Positions 6,640-14,612 of a stretch of DNA of 24,449 nucleotides are shown here, piece after piece. Made by a program: the position numbers and the translations under genes. How positions within the stretch are numbered: position 1 is the first letter of the stretch; every line of letters starts with the position of its first letter. The stretch is from Clostridiales bacterium (GTDB lineage Bacteria > Bacillota > Clostridia > Saccharofermentanales > DTU023), in NCBI GenBank assembly GCA_004556455.1, contig SFGY01000013.1:1-24449 (forward strand), given 5' to 3'. The notes under the pieces are model-generated. The model ran no database searches. It worked only from the letters and a program-made list of their open reading frames with translations, and was not told where the DNA came from.

Positions 6640-7013
6640 TTTGTCGGCGAGTGTATGGAACGAAAAAGCTGTCCGTATTTACTTGTGTAAGGCACCCCCG
6701 CGCTTACCTGTACCTTGAAAATTGAACAGCTTATCCTCTACATCCCCGAACCGGGAAGCGGCTATCCGTCTGTGTGGCGAGCAGAACCAGGAGCACTGAT
6801 ATACGGGTGGCTCCCGTATACCGCGACGATCCGGCCGGGCACAATGGTACTCCCGTAACTCGCGGCCCGGCCACAATGAAGGCGGGGAGATGAAATTTCT
6901 GTGGACCTGTTCGCTGCAGGCGGAGGCAATGAGCATTTTGTTTTTGAATATACCAAGCAAATTATGGCAAAAATACAAGTTGTAAAGACGAACACATGGA
7001 GGTGTAATGATTT
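6640..7013. other. Structured non-coding gap with imperfect tandem repeats
   Basis: No convincing gene. TATACGGG (6800-6807) pairs with CCCGTATA (6813-6820) around TGGCT. GGCCGGGC (6833-6840) pairs with GCCCGGCC (6865-6872). The block starting CTCCCGTATACCGCG (6811) recurs 39 bp later as CTCCCGTAACTCGCG (6850), and each copy is followed by a GC-rich box and ACAATG. A frame from 6691 to a TAA at about 6855 (reading PEPGSGYPSVWRAEPG in its middle) is open but lacks an ATG and a ribosome site. A second open frame starts at a GTG at about 6901 (DLFAAGGGNEHFVFEYTKQI) and overlaps the next gene. It may be an RNA, a protein-binding array or a decayed gene. Confidence 0.4.
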
Positions 7014-7229
7014 ATGGAACAGTCTGAAAAGAACTTATCTGAACTGGTGGATATCAGAGATGTCGTGATAGATAAAAGCCTGCCGCTGGAAGAGCGTGTG
7101 AGGTCTTATGTTGAACAGATCAAGGATCCGTATTGCTTTAAGGTCGGAGATGTCGTTGTCCGGGTATCATATGCAGACAAGGACAAATCACTTACCGACA
7201 GCTTCACTTCCATGATCGCGTCAATGTAA
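7014..7229 (+). CDS. Small conserved mobile-element protein (function unknown)
   Basis: A 71-residue protein: VDIRDVVIDKSLPLEERV, then QIKDPYCFKVGDVVVRVSYA, then a short helical tail. I recall similar proteins, with the same VDIRDV and KNPYCFK-type signatures, beside recombinase genes in Firmicutes integrative elements, where they are annotated as a domain of unknown function (possibly DUF6870; not certain). GGAGG lies 10-11 nt before the ATG. It is separated from the recombinases by 138 bp with their own promoter-like sequence. It could be a recombination directionality factor or an accessory protein, but nothing in the sequence proves this. Confidence 0.75.
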   Translation: MEQSEKNLSELVDIRDVVIDKSLPLEERVRSYVEQIKDPYCFKVGDVVVRVSYADKDKSLTDSFTSMIASM

Positions 7230-7286
7230 TGGTAATAATTGCTATGCGGATTTTAAGTGTAACGGCTGGATTTTCTCGGTTGTCTG

Positions 7287-7295
7287 TGCTATAAT
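7287..7295 (+). promoter_or_regulatory. Extended -10 promoter before the recombinase operon
   Basis: TGCTATAAT (7287-7295) is a perfect extended -10 (TGNTATAAT) 72 bp before the first recombinase start. No good -35 is seen at 17 bp, which is tolerated for extended -10 promoters. Confidence 0.5.
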
Positions 7296-7330
7296 CAAAT
7301 ACGGACAAAATCAGCGATAACTCCGGCTGT

Positions 7331-7348
7331 TTATTCGTACTCGAATAA
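7331..7348. repeat. Palindrome TTATTCG-N4-CGAATAA upstream of the recombinases
   Basis: Perfect 7-bp arms (7331-7337 and 7342-7348) around TACT, between the promoter and the ribosome site of the first recombinase. Candidate operator or recombinase-binding site. Confidence 0.5.
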
Positions 7349-7367
7349 TACAGATAGGAGTGGCGCT

Positions 7368-9050
7368 ATGAATAAGATTATAGATCAAACATTCAAGGTT
7401 GCCATCTATCTTCGTTTATCGAAGGAGGATGACGACCTTTCGTGCTCTTCGGGAGCCAAAAGAGAAAGCAACAGTATCAGCAACCAGAGAAAGCTGATAT
7501 ATGACTTTATGAAATTGCATCCGGAGCTCGAACTGTATGACGAGTACAAGGATGACGGAAAAAGCGGTTCCAACTTTGACCGTGCTGAATTTCAGCGAAT
7601 GATGAAGGACATTGAGGCGGGAAAGGTCAATTGCGTAGTCGTAAAGGATCAGTCCCGTTTCGGCAGAGATTATATTGATGTGGGAAAATACAAAGAAAAG
7701 ATTTTCCCCAAACTCGGCGTTCGGTTTATCACCATAAACGAGGGCTATGATTCGCTTTCGGCAACCTCCTCGGATGATCTTGCCTTTACGATCAACAGCT
7801 TCGTTTATGATTTTTATATCCGGGATATATCCACCAAGATCCGCACAAACCTTACGGCAAAAAAGCAAAACGGAGAGTATGCCGGAGCATTTGTGGCTTA
7901 CGGATATGTCAAAGACAGCAATGATAAGAGTAAGTTGGTTGTTGATCAATTTGCCGCAGATGTTGTAAGGGACATTTTCCGGTGGAAAATCGAAGGGCTG
8001 AGCCCGCAGAATATCGCAGTACGTCTGAACGAACTTGGTATCCCCTCACCTGCAGAATATAAGAAACTGAGCGGAAGCAATTACAAAACAAGCTTTCAGA
8101 CATCTTCAAAAGCCGTATGGAGCCATGTTTCCGTAAGGCGTATTCTGAAAAATGAAATCTATCTTGGTGTAATGATCCAAGGCAAACGAACTACGCCGAA
8201 TTATAAGACCAAGACAGTGGTTACAAAAGCTGAAAGTGAGTGGCTTCGCGTGGAAGGTACACATGAGGCTATTATTTCCGTGCGTGATTTTGAGCTTGTT
8301 CAGGAGCTGCTGAGGGATGATACCCATTGCCGTGCGGGAGATGTAACAGTACCGGTATACGCCGGCCGCATTTATTGCGGCGACTGCGGTGCTACGGCTG
8401 TCAGAAAGACGGTATCCTACGCAGGCAAACGCTATGTATATTATGTCTGCAACGCCAATAAGCACGACAAAACGGTGTGCAGCAGGCATTCCATAAGAGA
8501 AGATATTTTGGGTCAGGTAATTTATCAGACGGTCCGGCACCAAATCGACCTGCTGCTGGATGTGGATAAGGCGCTCAGGCAATTTGAAAATCTGTCATGG
8601 GAAAAGCACAAACTGAAGCAGCTTGACGCAAGCATCGAAATACAGGAAGAAGTCGTTCGGAAAAACAACACGCTGCGCCTCGGAATTTATGAGGATCTGC
8701 GGGCAGGCTTGCTGGACAGGTCCGAATATGAGTCTCTGAAAAAAGAGCTTGCAGAAAGAATCGCCGAAGCAACTGCCGCCATCGAAAAGCTGAACAAAGA
8801 GAAACGGGAAATCCTCGACGGCGTTTCAAAGCAGCAGTCCTGGATTGAACAGTTCCGTCAGTATGAAAATGTGACCGAACTCACGCGGCCAATGGTCATT
8901 CATCTGATAGAACGCATCAATATTTTTGAGGACTCCAATATTGAGATCGTGTTCCGCCATCGGAATCAGATCGAGGAAATATTGCGGTTTATTTCAGAGC
9001 AAACCACAGATAAAAAAGTGTTGGCTATGCCGATAAGGGAGGTGGGATAG
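7368..9050 (+). CDS. Large serine recombinase 1
   Basis: A 560-residue site-specific DNA recombinase. The resolvase-type catalytic domain (about 8-165) has the nucleophile S18 in YLRLSKED and the arginine motif KDQSRFGRDYIDVGKY. A recombinase DNA-binding domain follows (about 195-310), then a zinc ribbon (CGDC near residue 336, paired with C in YYVC and TVC near 362-370), then a coiled-coil region (about 395-500) used for synapsis control. AGGAG lies 8 nt before the ATG. It is the first of three recombinase genes that abut one another. Such enzymes catalyse attP x attB integration and, with a directionality factor, excision. All expected catalytic residues are present. Confidence 0.96.
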   Translation: MNKIIDQTFKVAIYLRLSKEDDDLSCSSGAKRESNSISNQRKLIYDFMKLHPELELYDEYKDDGKSGSNFDRAEFQRMMKDIEAGKVNCVVVKDQSRFGRDYIDVGKYKEKIFPKLGVRFITINEGYDSLSATSSDDLAFTINSFVYDFYIRDISTKIRTNLTAKKQNGEYAGAFVAYGYVKDSNDKSKLVVDQFAADVVRDIFRWKIEGLSPQNIAVRLNELGIPSPAEYKKLSGSNYKTSFQTSSKAVWSHVSVRRILKNEIYLGVMIQGKRTTPNYKTKTVVTKAESEWLRVEGTHEAIISVRDFELVQELLRDDTHCRAGDVTVPVYAGRIYCGDCGATAVRKTVSYAGKRYVYYVCNANKHDKTVCSRHSIREDILGQVIYQTVRHQIDLLLDVDKALRQFENLSWEKHKLKQLDASIEIQEEVVRKNNTLRLGIYEDLRAGLLDRSEYESLKKELAERIAEATAAIEKLNKEKREILDGVSKQQSWIEQFRQYENVTELTRPMVIHLIERINIFEDSNIEIVFRHRNQIEEILRFISEQTTDKKVLAMPIREVG

Positions 9051-10765
9051 TGGCCAGAGTATCACGGAAAAACGGCGTTTCCGAAGGTCTTCCGAAAGGC
9101 CAAAGGCAGGCCGTGTTTAGTACCGCGCTTTATGTTCGTTTGTCTGTTGAGGACAACGGCAAGGCGGATGCGGATTCGATTGAAAATCAGGAACTGCTCC
9201 TGAGAAACTATCTTGCCGAGCGGCCGTATCTCGAGCTGAAAGAGGTATATGCCGATAACGGCTACACGGGTACCGATTTTGAGCGCCCCGCGTTTCATCG
9301 AATGATCGAGGATGTGCGGAAAGGACGGATCAATTGCATCCTTGTGAAGGACTTTTCCCGCCTTGGCAGAAACTATGTGGAGACCGGTGAATATCTGGAA
9401 CGCATCTTTCCTTTCCTCGGCATACGCTTTATTTCCGTCAGCGACGATTATGACAGCAGCTCTGCCAATGCCGGCGAAAAGCTCGCCGCCACTCTTAAAA
9501 ATCTGATCAATGATATGTACGCAAAGGACATATCCAAAAAGATCTGCTCGACAATGAAGAATAAGCGGCTGCGCGGTGATTACATCGGCAATTATGCTCC
9601 ATACGGCTATCTGAAGGATGAAAATAATCGGAGCCGATTGGTGATCGATCATGAGATCGCTCCGATCGTAGTCGAGATCTTTGAACTCAGAGCGAAAGGG
9701 ATCGGATTTGATACTATATGCCGTATTCTCAACGAAAAAGGCTATCCCTCCCCTGGGCGGCTACGCTATGAGCGCGGCATTATAACAAATAATAATAAGA
9801 AAGGGAGTGAACTGCCCTGGAATCGCCATGTTCTGAAAGACCTGCTTGTCAATGTGGTCTATATCGGGAATTTGGCGCAAGGACGCAGCTCGCAGTGCCT
9901 GTATAAGGGCGAAAAATACCATTGGACAAAAGAGGCGGACTGGGATGTGGTTGAAGGGACACACGAGCCGATTATCAGCATGGAGCTGTGGAATACGGTG
10001 CAGGAGATCAACAAAAAGGTCTCAAGCAATGCGACGAAATCCTTCGGACGCTATGCGCATCTGCCCAAGCGTCCCAATCCATACGGTTCGGTTTTGAGGT
10101 GTGCCGACTGCGGGCGTGTTATGAAATATGTTCGCAGTTATTCCCGCCCGAAAAAGGACGGCGTGGTCACAGACTACTATAATTATAAATGCCCGACAAA
10201 CATCGAGCTTGGAGACACGGCATGCTCAAAAAAGAGCATCCGCGCCGATGACCTTGATAAAATCGTGTTGAGCGTTATACGAAAGCAGATGGACCTATTC
10301 CTTGACACACAAAAAACGCTGCTCGGCTTGATCGCTTTGGAGAAAGAAAAAGCAAAGCATAGTGTGCCGGCAAATCGTGTCAAAGAACTGCAGGATAAGC
10401 TGGACCAAAAGAAAAAGCTGTTTTCCCGGTTGTATATCGACTTCAAGGACGGCATACTGACGCAGCAGGAATATTTGCTTGCCAGAGATGTCTATCAAAA
10501 GGAAATCGCCGCATATGAAAGCGAATTGCAGGAGCTTCAGGCAATTAAGACAAAAACCAAGGTGACTGAAACAGGCGCCCGAAAATGGAATCGGCTCATT
10601 TCACGCTATTATAAGACGAAAACGGTAACCGAAGAAATGGTCGAGGCAATGGTTGATGAGATCCGAGTGAATACCGACGGCTCTTTGGATATTCGGTTTA
10701 AGTACATGCCTGAGTTTGAGGAAATGTTCAAGGAGTGCGAGCGAATCAGAAAGGAGGTTGCCTAA
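9050..10765 (+). CDS. Large serine recombinase 2
   Basis: A 571-residue recombinase starting at GTG that overlaps the previous stop by one base (TAGTG), with AGGGAGGTG upstream. A ~20-residue N-terminal extension precedes the catalytic domain; the nucleophile is S32 in YVRLSVED, and the arginine motif is KDFSRLGRNYVETGEYLERI. The recombinase domain is around residues 215-330, the zinc ribbon starts with CADC near 350 and has a longer, basic loop than in recombinase 1 (SYSRPKKDG), and a coiled coil occupies about 415-515. It is clearly paralogous to its neighbours but far from identical, so the three genes are old duplicates or assembled partners rather than a recent tandem duplication. Confidence 0.96.
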   Translation: MARVSRKNGVSEGLPKGQRQAVFSTALYVRLSVEDNGKADADSIENQELLLRNYLAERPYLELKEVYADNGYTGTDFERPAFHRMIEDVRKGRINCILVKDFSRLGRNYVETGEYLERIFPFLGIRFISVSDDYDSSSANAGEKLAATLKNLINDMYAKDISKKICSTMKNKRLRGDYIGNYAPYGYLKDENNRSRLVIDHEIAPIVVEIFELRAKGIGFDTICRILNEKGYPSPGRLRYERGIITNNNKKGSELPWNRHVLKDLLVNVVYIGNLAQGRSSQCLYKGEKYHWTKEADWDVVEGTHEPIISMELWNTVQEINKKVSSNATKSFGRYAHLPKRPNPYGSVLRCADCGRVMKYVRSYSRPKKDGVVTDYYNYKCPTNIELGDTACSKKSIRADDLDKIVLSVIRKQMDLFLDTQKTLLGLIALEKEKAKHSVPANRVKELQDKLDQKKKLFSRLYIDFKDGILTQQEYLLARDVYQKEIAAYESELQELQAIKTKTKVTETGARKWNRLISRYYKTKTVTEEMVEAMVDEIRVNTDGSLDIRFKYMPEFEEMFKECERIRKEVA

Positions 10766-12319
10766 ATGCCGAAAAAACAGCTTGCCGTGTATCTCAGGCT
10801 ATCGCTTGAGGACACCGGCGCGAATGATGAGAGCAATAGTATTACGGCCCAGCGCGGCATCATCGCTCAGTTTATCCAAGGGCAGCCTGAGCTTGCTTCC
10901 ATGAAGACGGTCGAGTTCGTCGATGACGGATATTCCGGGACGAATTTCGACCGTCCCGGTTTTAAGCGGATGATGGCGATGGTGCGCTCCGGTGATGTTT
11001 CCTGCATCGTCGTGAAAGACCTTTCCCGATTTGCGCGAAACTATATTGAAGCCGGCGATTACCTTGAGCACATCTTTCCATATCTCGGCATCCGGTTTAT
11101 TGCGGTCAATAACCATTACGACAGCAATCAGTTTATCGGGACAACCGGCGGTATTGATGTTGCCTTCCGAAACTTTATGTATGAGATGTACAGCGTTGAC
11201 ATCTCAAAAAAGGTAAAAACATCACAGCACATGCTGATGAGAAGCGGCCGGTATGTCAGCCATTGCCCATATGGATACACAAAGATCAAAGGACAAAAGC
11301 ACCATATGGTGCCGGATCCCGAAACTGCACCCGTTGTGCGAGATATTTTCCTGTGGGCTATTGAGGGAAAGAAATCCACGGAAATTGCCCGTATCCTGAA
11401 CGAAAAGCATATTCCGACGCCGATGCAACACAAAAAGCTCTCACGGCAAGGGATTCGCAACGATGCAATGTGGAGTCATCAGGCGGTGATCCGAATCATA
11501 CGGGATTATAAGTATACCGGAGCTATGGTGTCTTTCAAATGCGGAAATGAAACCATTCGGGCCAAAGTGCAAAAACGGTATGCGCCGGAGGATTATGTGA
11601 TAAATGAGGGCATGCACGAACCCATCGTAACACACGATGAATACTACGCAGCGAATGATACTCTGCGGAAGGTGAAAAAGTACGATGTTGTCAGAACCGA
11701 CCGCCGTGACCGTGTTTACTATTGCGGGCACTGCGGCCGCAGACTTCGCAAGACCTTTGGCTTGGACGAATATTATTCCTGCGCTACGCCGTTATATATA
11801 AGGGACGCTCCGTGTGCAGGCATTCATTGGAGCCGGACAAATATAGAGGATGTTGTTTTCACCACATACAAACGGCAGCTGCAAATTGTCAGCGAAGAAT
11901 ATTGCAGGACAGTAAATGAAAAGCAGCCAGATAAGCTTGCTCCTCTTCGGGCGCAGCAAAAATCCCTCCGCATTCAGCTCGGAGGGATCGGCGGTAAGGT
12001 TGCATCACTGTATGAGCAATTCCGTTCCGATGAAATATCCCGGAATGCTTTTCTCGAAAAGAAAGGCGCTCTTTCAGAGGATAGGGACAGACTCCAGACG
12101 GAGTTATCACGAATCGAGGATGAAATTGAAGGTCTGCTGCAAAAGCAGGAAGAAAGCAACACGGCAATGAATGCGATCAAAAATATCGCCGCTGCAGCAG
12201 ATGAGCCGGACGATAAACTCCGGGAAAGAATGTACGACGATATAGACCGCGTCATTGTTTTTGACAACGAAAATCTGAAAATTGAATGGAAGTTTGATGT
12301 TGCCTTTCAACTTTCATGA
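10766..12319 (+). CDS. Large serine recombinase 3
   Basis: A 517-residue recombinase whose ATG directly follows the TAA of recombinase 2, with AAGGAGG 11 nt upstream. Nucleophile S13 sits in YLRLSLED. The arginine motif reads KDLSRFARNYIEAGDYLEHI, with Ala where the two others have Gly (SRFGRD, SRLGRN). The recombinase domain lies around residues 175-290, the zinc ribbon begins CGHC near 320 and is compact (second pair YYSC and APC), and a coiled coil runs about 385-475. It is the shortest of the three. A terminator follows 7 bp after the stop, closing the operon. Confidence 0.96.
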   Translation: MPKKQLAVYLRLSLEDTGANDESNSITAQRGIIAQFIQGQPELASMKTVEFVDDGYSGTNFDRPGFKRMMAMVRSGDVSCIVVKDLSRFARNYIEAGDYLEHIFPYLGIRFIAVNNHYDSNQFIGTTGGIDVAFRNFMYEMYSVDISKKVKTSQHMLMRSGRYVSHCPYGYTKIKGQKHHMVPDPETAPVVRDIFLWAIEGKKSTEIARILNEKHIPTPMQHKKLSRQGIRNDAMWSHQAVIRIIRDYKYTGAMVSFKCGNETIRAKVQKRYAPEDYVINEGMHEPIVTHDEYYAANDTLRKVKKYDVVRTDRRDRVYYCGHCGRRLRKTFGLDEYYSCATPLYIRDAPCAGIHWSRTNIEDVVFTTYKRQLQIVSEEYCRTVNEKQPDKLAPLRAQQKSLRIQLGGIGGKVASLYEQFRSDEISRNAFLEKKGALSEDRDRLQTELSRIEDEIEGLLQKQEESNTAMNAIKNIAAAADEPDDKLRERMYDDIDRVIVFDNENLKIEWKFDVAFQLS

Positions 12320-12325
12320 CCATGT

Positions 12326-12350
12326 AAAAGCCGGCTTTTCGCTGGCTTTT
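12326..12350 (+). terminator. Terminator of the recombinase operon
   Basis: AAAAGCCGGC (12326-12335) pairs with GCTGGCTTTT (12341-12350) over 10 bp with one G-U and a TTTTC loop. Confidence 0.75.
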
Positions 12351-12359
12351 ATGCTGTTT

Positions 12360-12378
12360 TTGTGTTATAATAACACAA
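12360..12378. repeat. Palindrome TTGTGTTA-TAA-TAACACAA
   Basis: Perfect 8-bp arms (12360-12367, 12371-12378) around TAA, 40 bp after the last recombinase. Candidate element end or operator. Confidence 0.5.
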
Positions 12379-12402
12379 GGGTTGTTTTTGCGGAAAGTCC
12401 GG

Positions 12403-12430
12403 AAACCCTTGATATATAAGGGTTTTTAAA
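12403..12430 (+). terminator. AT-rich hairpin with flanking T/A runs
   Basis: AAACCCTT (12403-12410) pairs with AAGGGTTT (12418-12425) around GATATAT, followed by TT and AAAAATTTTT. It could also end leftward transcription from the excisionase-like gene. Confidence 0.5.
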
Positions 12431-12563
12431 AATTTTTGGATTCCACTTGACACAAGCAGACGATTTAGGTAGAGTCGTAACCAAGGGGTCAGTGCGCCCA
12501 TTCGCACCTGAGAGGTGGAATAGACCCCATTATTTCGAGTCAGAGTCGCTGATATGATGCGGC

Positions 12564-12767
12564 TCATTTTTCGTTTTCGGCGGGCTTCTTGATATACTTG
12601 CCGTTCTTGATCCTCGCGTCCGCTGGCTTTTCTGCGTCCTCTGGAATCCCCCAGACCGTGCCAATGCGGATAGCACCGGGGACGCGCCCCTCGCCGCACA
12701 AAATCTGAATACGGCGAGTGGAGATACCCCAGCGTTCGGCGGTTTGCGCGATTGATAAATACTTCAT
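12564..12767 (-). CDS. Excisionase-like helix-turn-helix DNA-binding protein
   Basis: A 67-residue basic protein with a winged-HTH/excisionase signature at the N terminus: MKYLSIAQTAERWGISTRRI followed by QILCGEGRVPGAIRIGTVW and GIPEDAEKPAD. This is the MerR-like fold shared by Xis proteins and small element regulators, which bend DNA and steer recombinases toward excision. The basic C-terminal tail ends KKPAENEK. AGGAG lies 10 nt before the ATG. A good leftward promoter is at 12823-12851. It points away from the mob/rep genes. A stem-loop (12543-12565) overlaps its stop codon and is followed, on the other strand, by Ts. Confidence 0.88.
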   Translation of the reverse strand: MKYLSIAQTAERWGISTRRIQILCGEGRVPGAIRIGTVWGIPEDAEKPADARIKNGKYIKKPAENEK

Positions 12768-12822
12768 GGGCGGTACTCCTGTTGCAGTTCATTTCTGCGT
12801 CTGCTTATAAAATCACAGTATA

Positions 12823-12851
12823 ATTATAATCGTCAAAGCGAATAAAAGCAA
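12823..12851 (-). promoter_or_regulatory. Promoter of the excisionase-like gene
   Basis: On the minus strand, TTGCTT (12846-12851) and TATAAT (12823-12828) are 17 bp apart, about 55 bp before the start codon. Confidence 0.65.
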
Positions 12852-13100
12852 GAGATTTCCCGAAAAGTTCAGGAAGTATTTTCAAATTCGACACGAAAGG
12901 GGTGTGGGGATTCCCCAACAACAAAATGAGCAGTTCGGACGCAGGGCTGAACCGCTCATTTTTCCGGTGTGTACGGACACCGGATGTGCTTGCTACTCTC
13001 TCAAATCTCATATCCGCAGATACACCGCGCTCCCGCTTTCGCAAAAGCAGGGGCGCATATTTTTTGAAAATTTCTCATTTCGATACCTGCGTTTTGACTT

Positions 13101-13204
13101 AAAAATGTCCGTTGTAAAGTGAAGGGCAACCAAGCGACAATTCCCTCGTTCTCAAAATTTTATTTTCGCCACTACCAAGTTTTTGAGAAAAAATGTCCGT
13201 TGTA
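13101..13204. repeat. Direct repeats flanking an inverted repeat, candidate oriT
   Basis: AAAAATGTCCGTTGTA occurs perfectly at 13101-13116 and 13189-13204, and both copies continue into GTGAA-like sequence. Between them, CTCAAAA (about 13151-13157) and TTTTGAG (about 13181-13187) form an inverted repeat. It lies directly before mobC, the usual place for oriT and relaxosome binding sites. No nic site is identified. Confidence 0.45.
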
Positions 13205-13225
13205 TTGTGAAAGGAGTGTTTTATC

Positions 13226-13555
13226 ATGCCGGACCGCACGCGACCCATCCGCAAGGAAATCTGCCTGAACGAGCAGGAAGTAAATCTCATCCAGCACAAG
13301 ATGCGCCAGCTGGGGACACACAATTTTGGAGTGTACGCCCGGAAGATGCTGATCGATGGCTACATCATCAAAGTCGATTACACCGAGCAGAAAAAGTTAG
13401 CTGCCGCCGTCAGCCGTGCCGCCACGAACATCAACCAGATTTGCCGCCGCATCAACAGCACCGGGCGCTGCTATGAAGACGATGTTGCCGAGCTGAAAGC
13501 ACGGCAAGCCGAGATTTGGGAGCTACTGAAAGTGCGGCAGAGAGATGAGCTTTGA
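13226..13555 (+). CDS. mobC: MobC-family relaxosome accessory protein
   Basis: A 109-residue basic protein. The N-terminal ribbon-helix-helix part has RKEICLNEQEVNLIQHKM and the central part has the MobC signature region, with VDYTEQKKLAAAVSRAATN followed by INQICRRINSTG, and a helical C terminus. MobC binds near oriT and helps the relaxase open the DNA strands. AAAGGAG lies 8 nt before the ATG. The relaxase gene that normally follows MobC is absent: the next 228 bp hold only short dyads and then a replication gene. This suggests deletion of the relaxase, so the element could be mobilised only if a relaxase is supplied in trans. Confidence 0.88.
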   Translation: MPDRTRPIRKEICLNEQEVNLIQHKMRQLGTHNFGVYARKMLIDGYIIKVDYTEQKKLAAAVSRAATNINQICRRINSTGRCYEDDVAELKARQAEIWELLKVRQRDEL

Positions 13556-13783
13556 CCACAACGGGATTTTCCATACGTGGGTTTTCCGTCACCGGTTTTT
13601 CAGACGGTGGAGAGGCTGACGCTCCGGAGCGTTCCGCAACCGGATTTCAGGACGACGGTTTTCGTGCCCTCCATCGGGGCTGAAATTCATCCTCTAACTA
13701 ATAAGAAATAAATCAAGGCACAAGGGAATCAATCTATCAATCCAATCAATACACCTGATGGGATGGACGGGATAGGAGGTCAG

Positions 13784-14176
13784 ATGAAAACTTTTTGCAA
13801 GCTCACGACGCAGAGCCCGGCGGCGTCCTATGTACCGCTTCCGAGGTTCCTTCTCCAAGACGAAGCCCTGCGGGACATCAGCAACGACGCCAAGGTGCTC
13901 TACGCGCTGCTGCTGGACAGAGCCAGCATTTCCCGGCAGAACGGCTACGTCGAGCCGGACGGCACGATTCGGCTGTACTTTACCTTGGAACAGGCGCAGA
14001 CGAAGCTCCACCGTAGCCGCCAGAGCGCCACGCGAATCTTCCGGGAGCTGGAGTACAGCGGCTTGATCGTTCGGCGCAAGCAGGGTTTGGGCAAGCCCGC
14101 GCTTATTACGCTGAATTACCCAGCGGACGCAAAGTTGATTCAGCCAAGAGAGGATGGCGCAATATCGCACAAATAA
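13784..14176 (+). CDS. RepA_N-type replication initiator, short form
   Basis: A 130-residue protein matching the N-terminal domain of replication initiator protein A: YVPLPRFLLQDEALRDIS, then DAKVLYALLLDRASIS, LYFTLEQAQTKLHRS and ATRIFRELEYSGLIVRRKQG, a winged helix that binds iterons. Full initiators of this family are usually more than twice as long, so this is either truncated or a naturally short version. I chose the ATG at 13784, which has AGGAGG 4 nt before it; an upstream in-frame ATG at 13763 has no ribosome site. Codon use is more GC-rich than in the recombinase block, which supports a separate origin of this segment. No iteron array was seen beside it. Confidence 0.85.
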   Translation: MKTFCKLTTQSPAASYVPLPRFLLQDEALRDISNDAKVLYALLLDRASISRQNGYVEPDGTIRLYFTLEQAQTKLHRSRQSATRIFRELEYSGLIVRRKQGLGKPALITLNYPADAKLIQPREDGAISHK

Positions 14177-14298
14177 AAGTCGAAAACAAGGTGTTTTCTG
14201 CCCCACAAGCGCTGAGAAAACACAGGGGAATATCTTTTCCCATAACGCCTCAGAAAAGCGTGTCTATGCGCCTACAGAAGCGATAAAGGAGGAAACAA

Positions 14299-14484
14299 GT
14301 GAACGCAGAAAAAGTCAATATCCAGACTGGTGTTGATGCAGCCGAAATTCCGGAATACGTCTTTGAATCGCTGGCACGGAGTCTGCTTCCGGTAATTCAG
14401 AAGTACTACGAAAGCGAAGGTGGCAAAAAGGCATTTGCCGAATGGAAAGCAAAGAAGGAGTTTTCAGACAGTACATCTACATAA
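14299..14484 (+). CDS. Small hypothetical protein of mobilizable-element type
   Basis: A 61-residue protein starting at GTG with AAGGAGG 7 nt upstream. It reads VDAAEIPEYVFESLARSLLP then VIQKYYESEGGKKAFAEWKA; it is mostly helical and mixed-charge, with no recognisable catalytic motif. I have no family for it. Position after the replication initiator and before a strong terminator makes it the last gene of the remnant element, and the good ribosome site and biased composition support that it is translated. Confidence 0.75.
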   Translation: MNAEKVNIQTGVDAAEIPEYVFESLARSLLPVIQKYYESEGGKKAFAEWKAKKEFSDSTST

Positions 14485-14489
14485 AGAAA

Positions 14490-14528
14490 CCGGGAGGATT
14501 GCCATGATCGGCAGTCCTCCCGGCTTTT
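14490..14528 (+). terminator. Strong intrinsic terminator at the end of the mob/rep remnant
   Basis: CCGGGAGGATTGCC (14490-14503) pairs with GGCAGTCCTCCCGG (14510-14523), 14 bp with one G-U, followed by CTTTTCC. Confidence 0.85.
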
Positions 14529-14554
14529 CCATTACCAGTCTGCAACTTCTTCTA

Positions 14555-14611
14555 TAAAAACAATAAATCCGAACCCATGACCAATCGGTACAAGGTTCGG
14601 ATTATATTGTT
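14555..14611 (-). terminator. Terminator of the tRNA-Ala transcript
   Basis: Arms 14559-14575 and 14594-14611 (GGTTCGGAT core) pair almost perfectly. Reading leftward, the stem is followed by a TTTTTATAG stretch directly downstream of the tRNA 3' end. Confidence 0.75.
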
Positions 14612-14612
14612 T

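Larger units (their letters stand above)
12768..13225. other. 458-bp gap between the excisionase-like gene and mobC
   Basis: No gene is seen. It contains the leftward promoter (12823-12851), a GGGGATTCCCC dyad near 12906-12916, a hairpin with arms 12923-12936 and 12949-12962 (AAAATGAGC/GCTCATTTT), and the repeat region 13101-13204. The layout resembles an origin of transfer plus control region. Confidence 0.45.

Noticed and set aside
6679..6978. 99-codon - strand open frame
   Set aside because: Arises from the repeat and dyad structure; no ribosome site and no protein-like pattern.
7416..12310. Multiple - strand open frames opposite the recombinases
   Set aside because: All are shadows of the three long recombinase genes, with no ribosome sites or domains.
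12903..13123. Small + strand open frames around 12,902-13,122
   Set aside because: They cross a strong hairpin and the oriT-like repeats, and lack protein-like composition.
13101..13204. CRISPR-like array
   Set aside because: Only two copies of a 16-bp unit spaced by 72 bp, with an inverted repeat between them and no cas genes.
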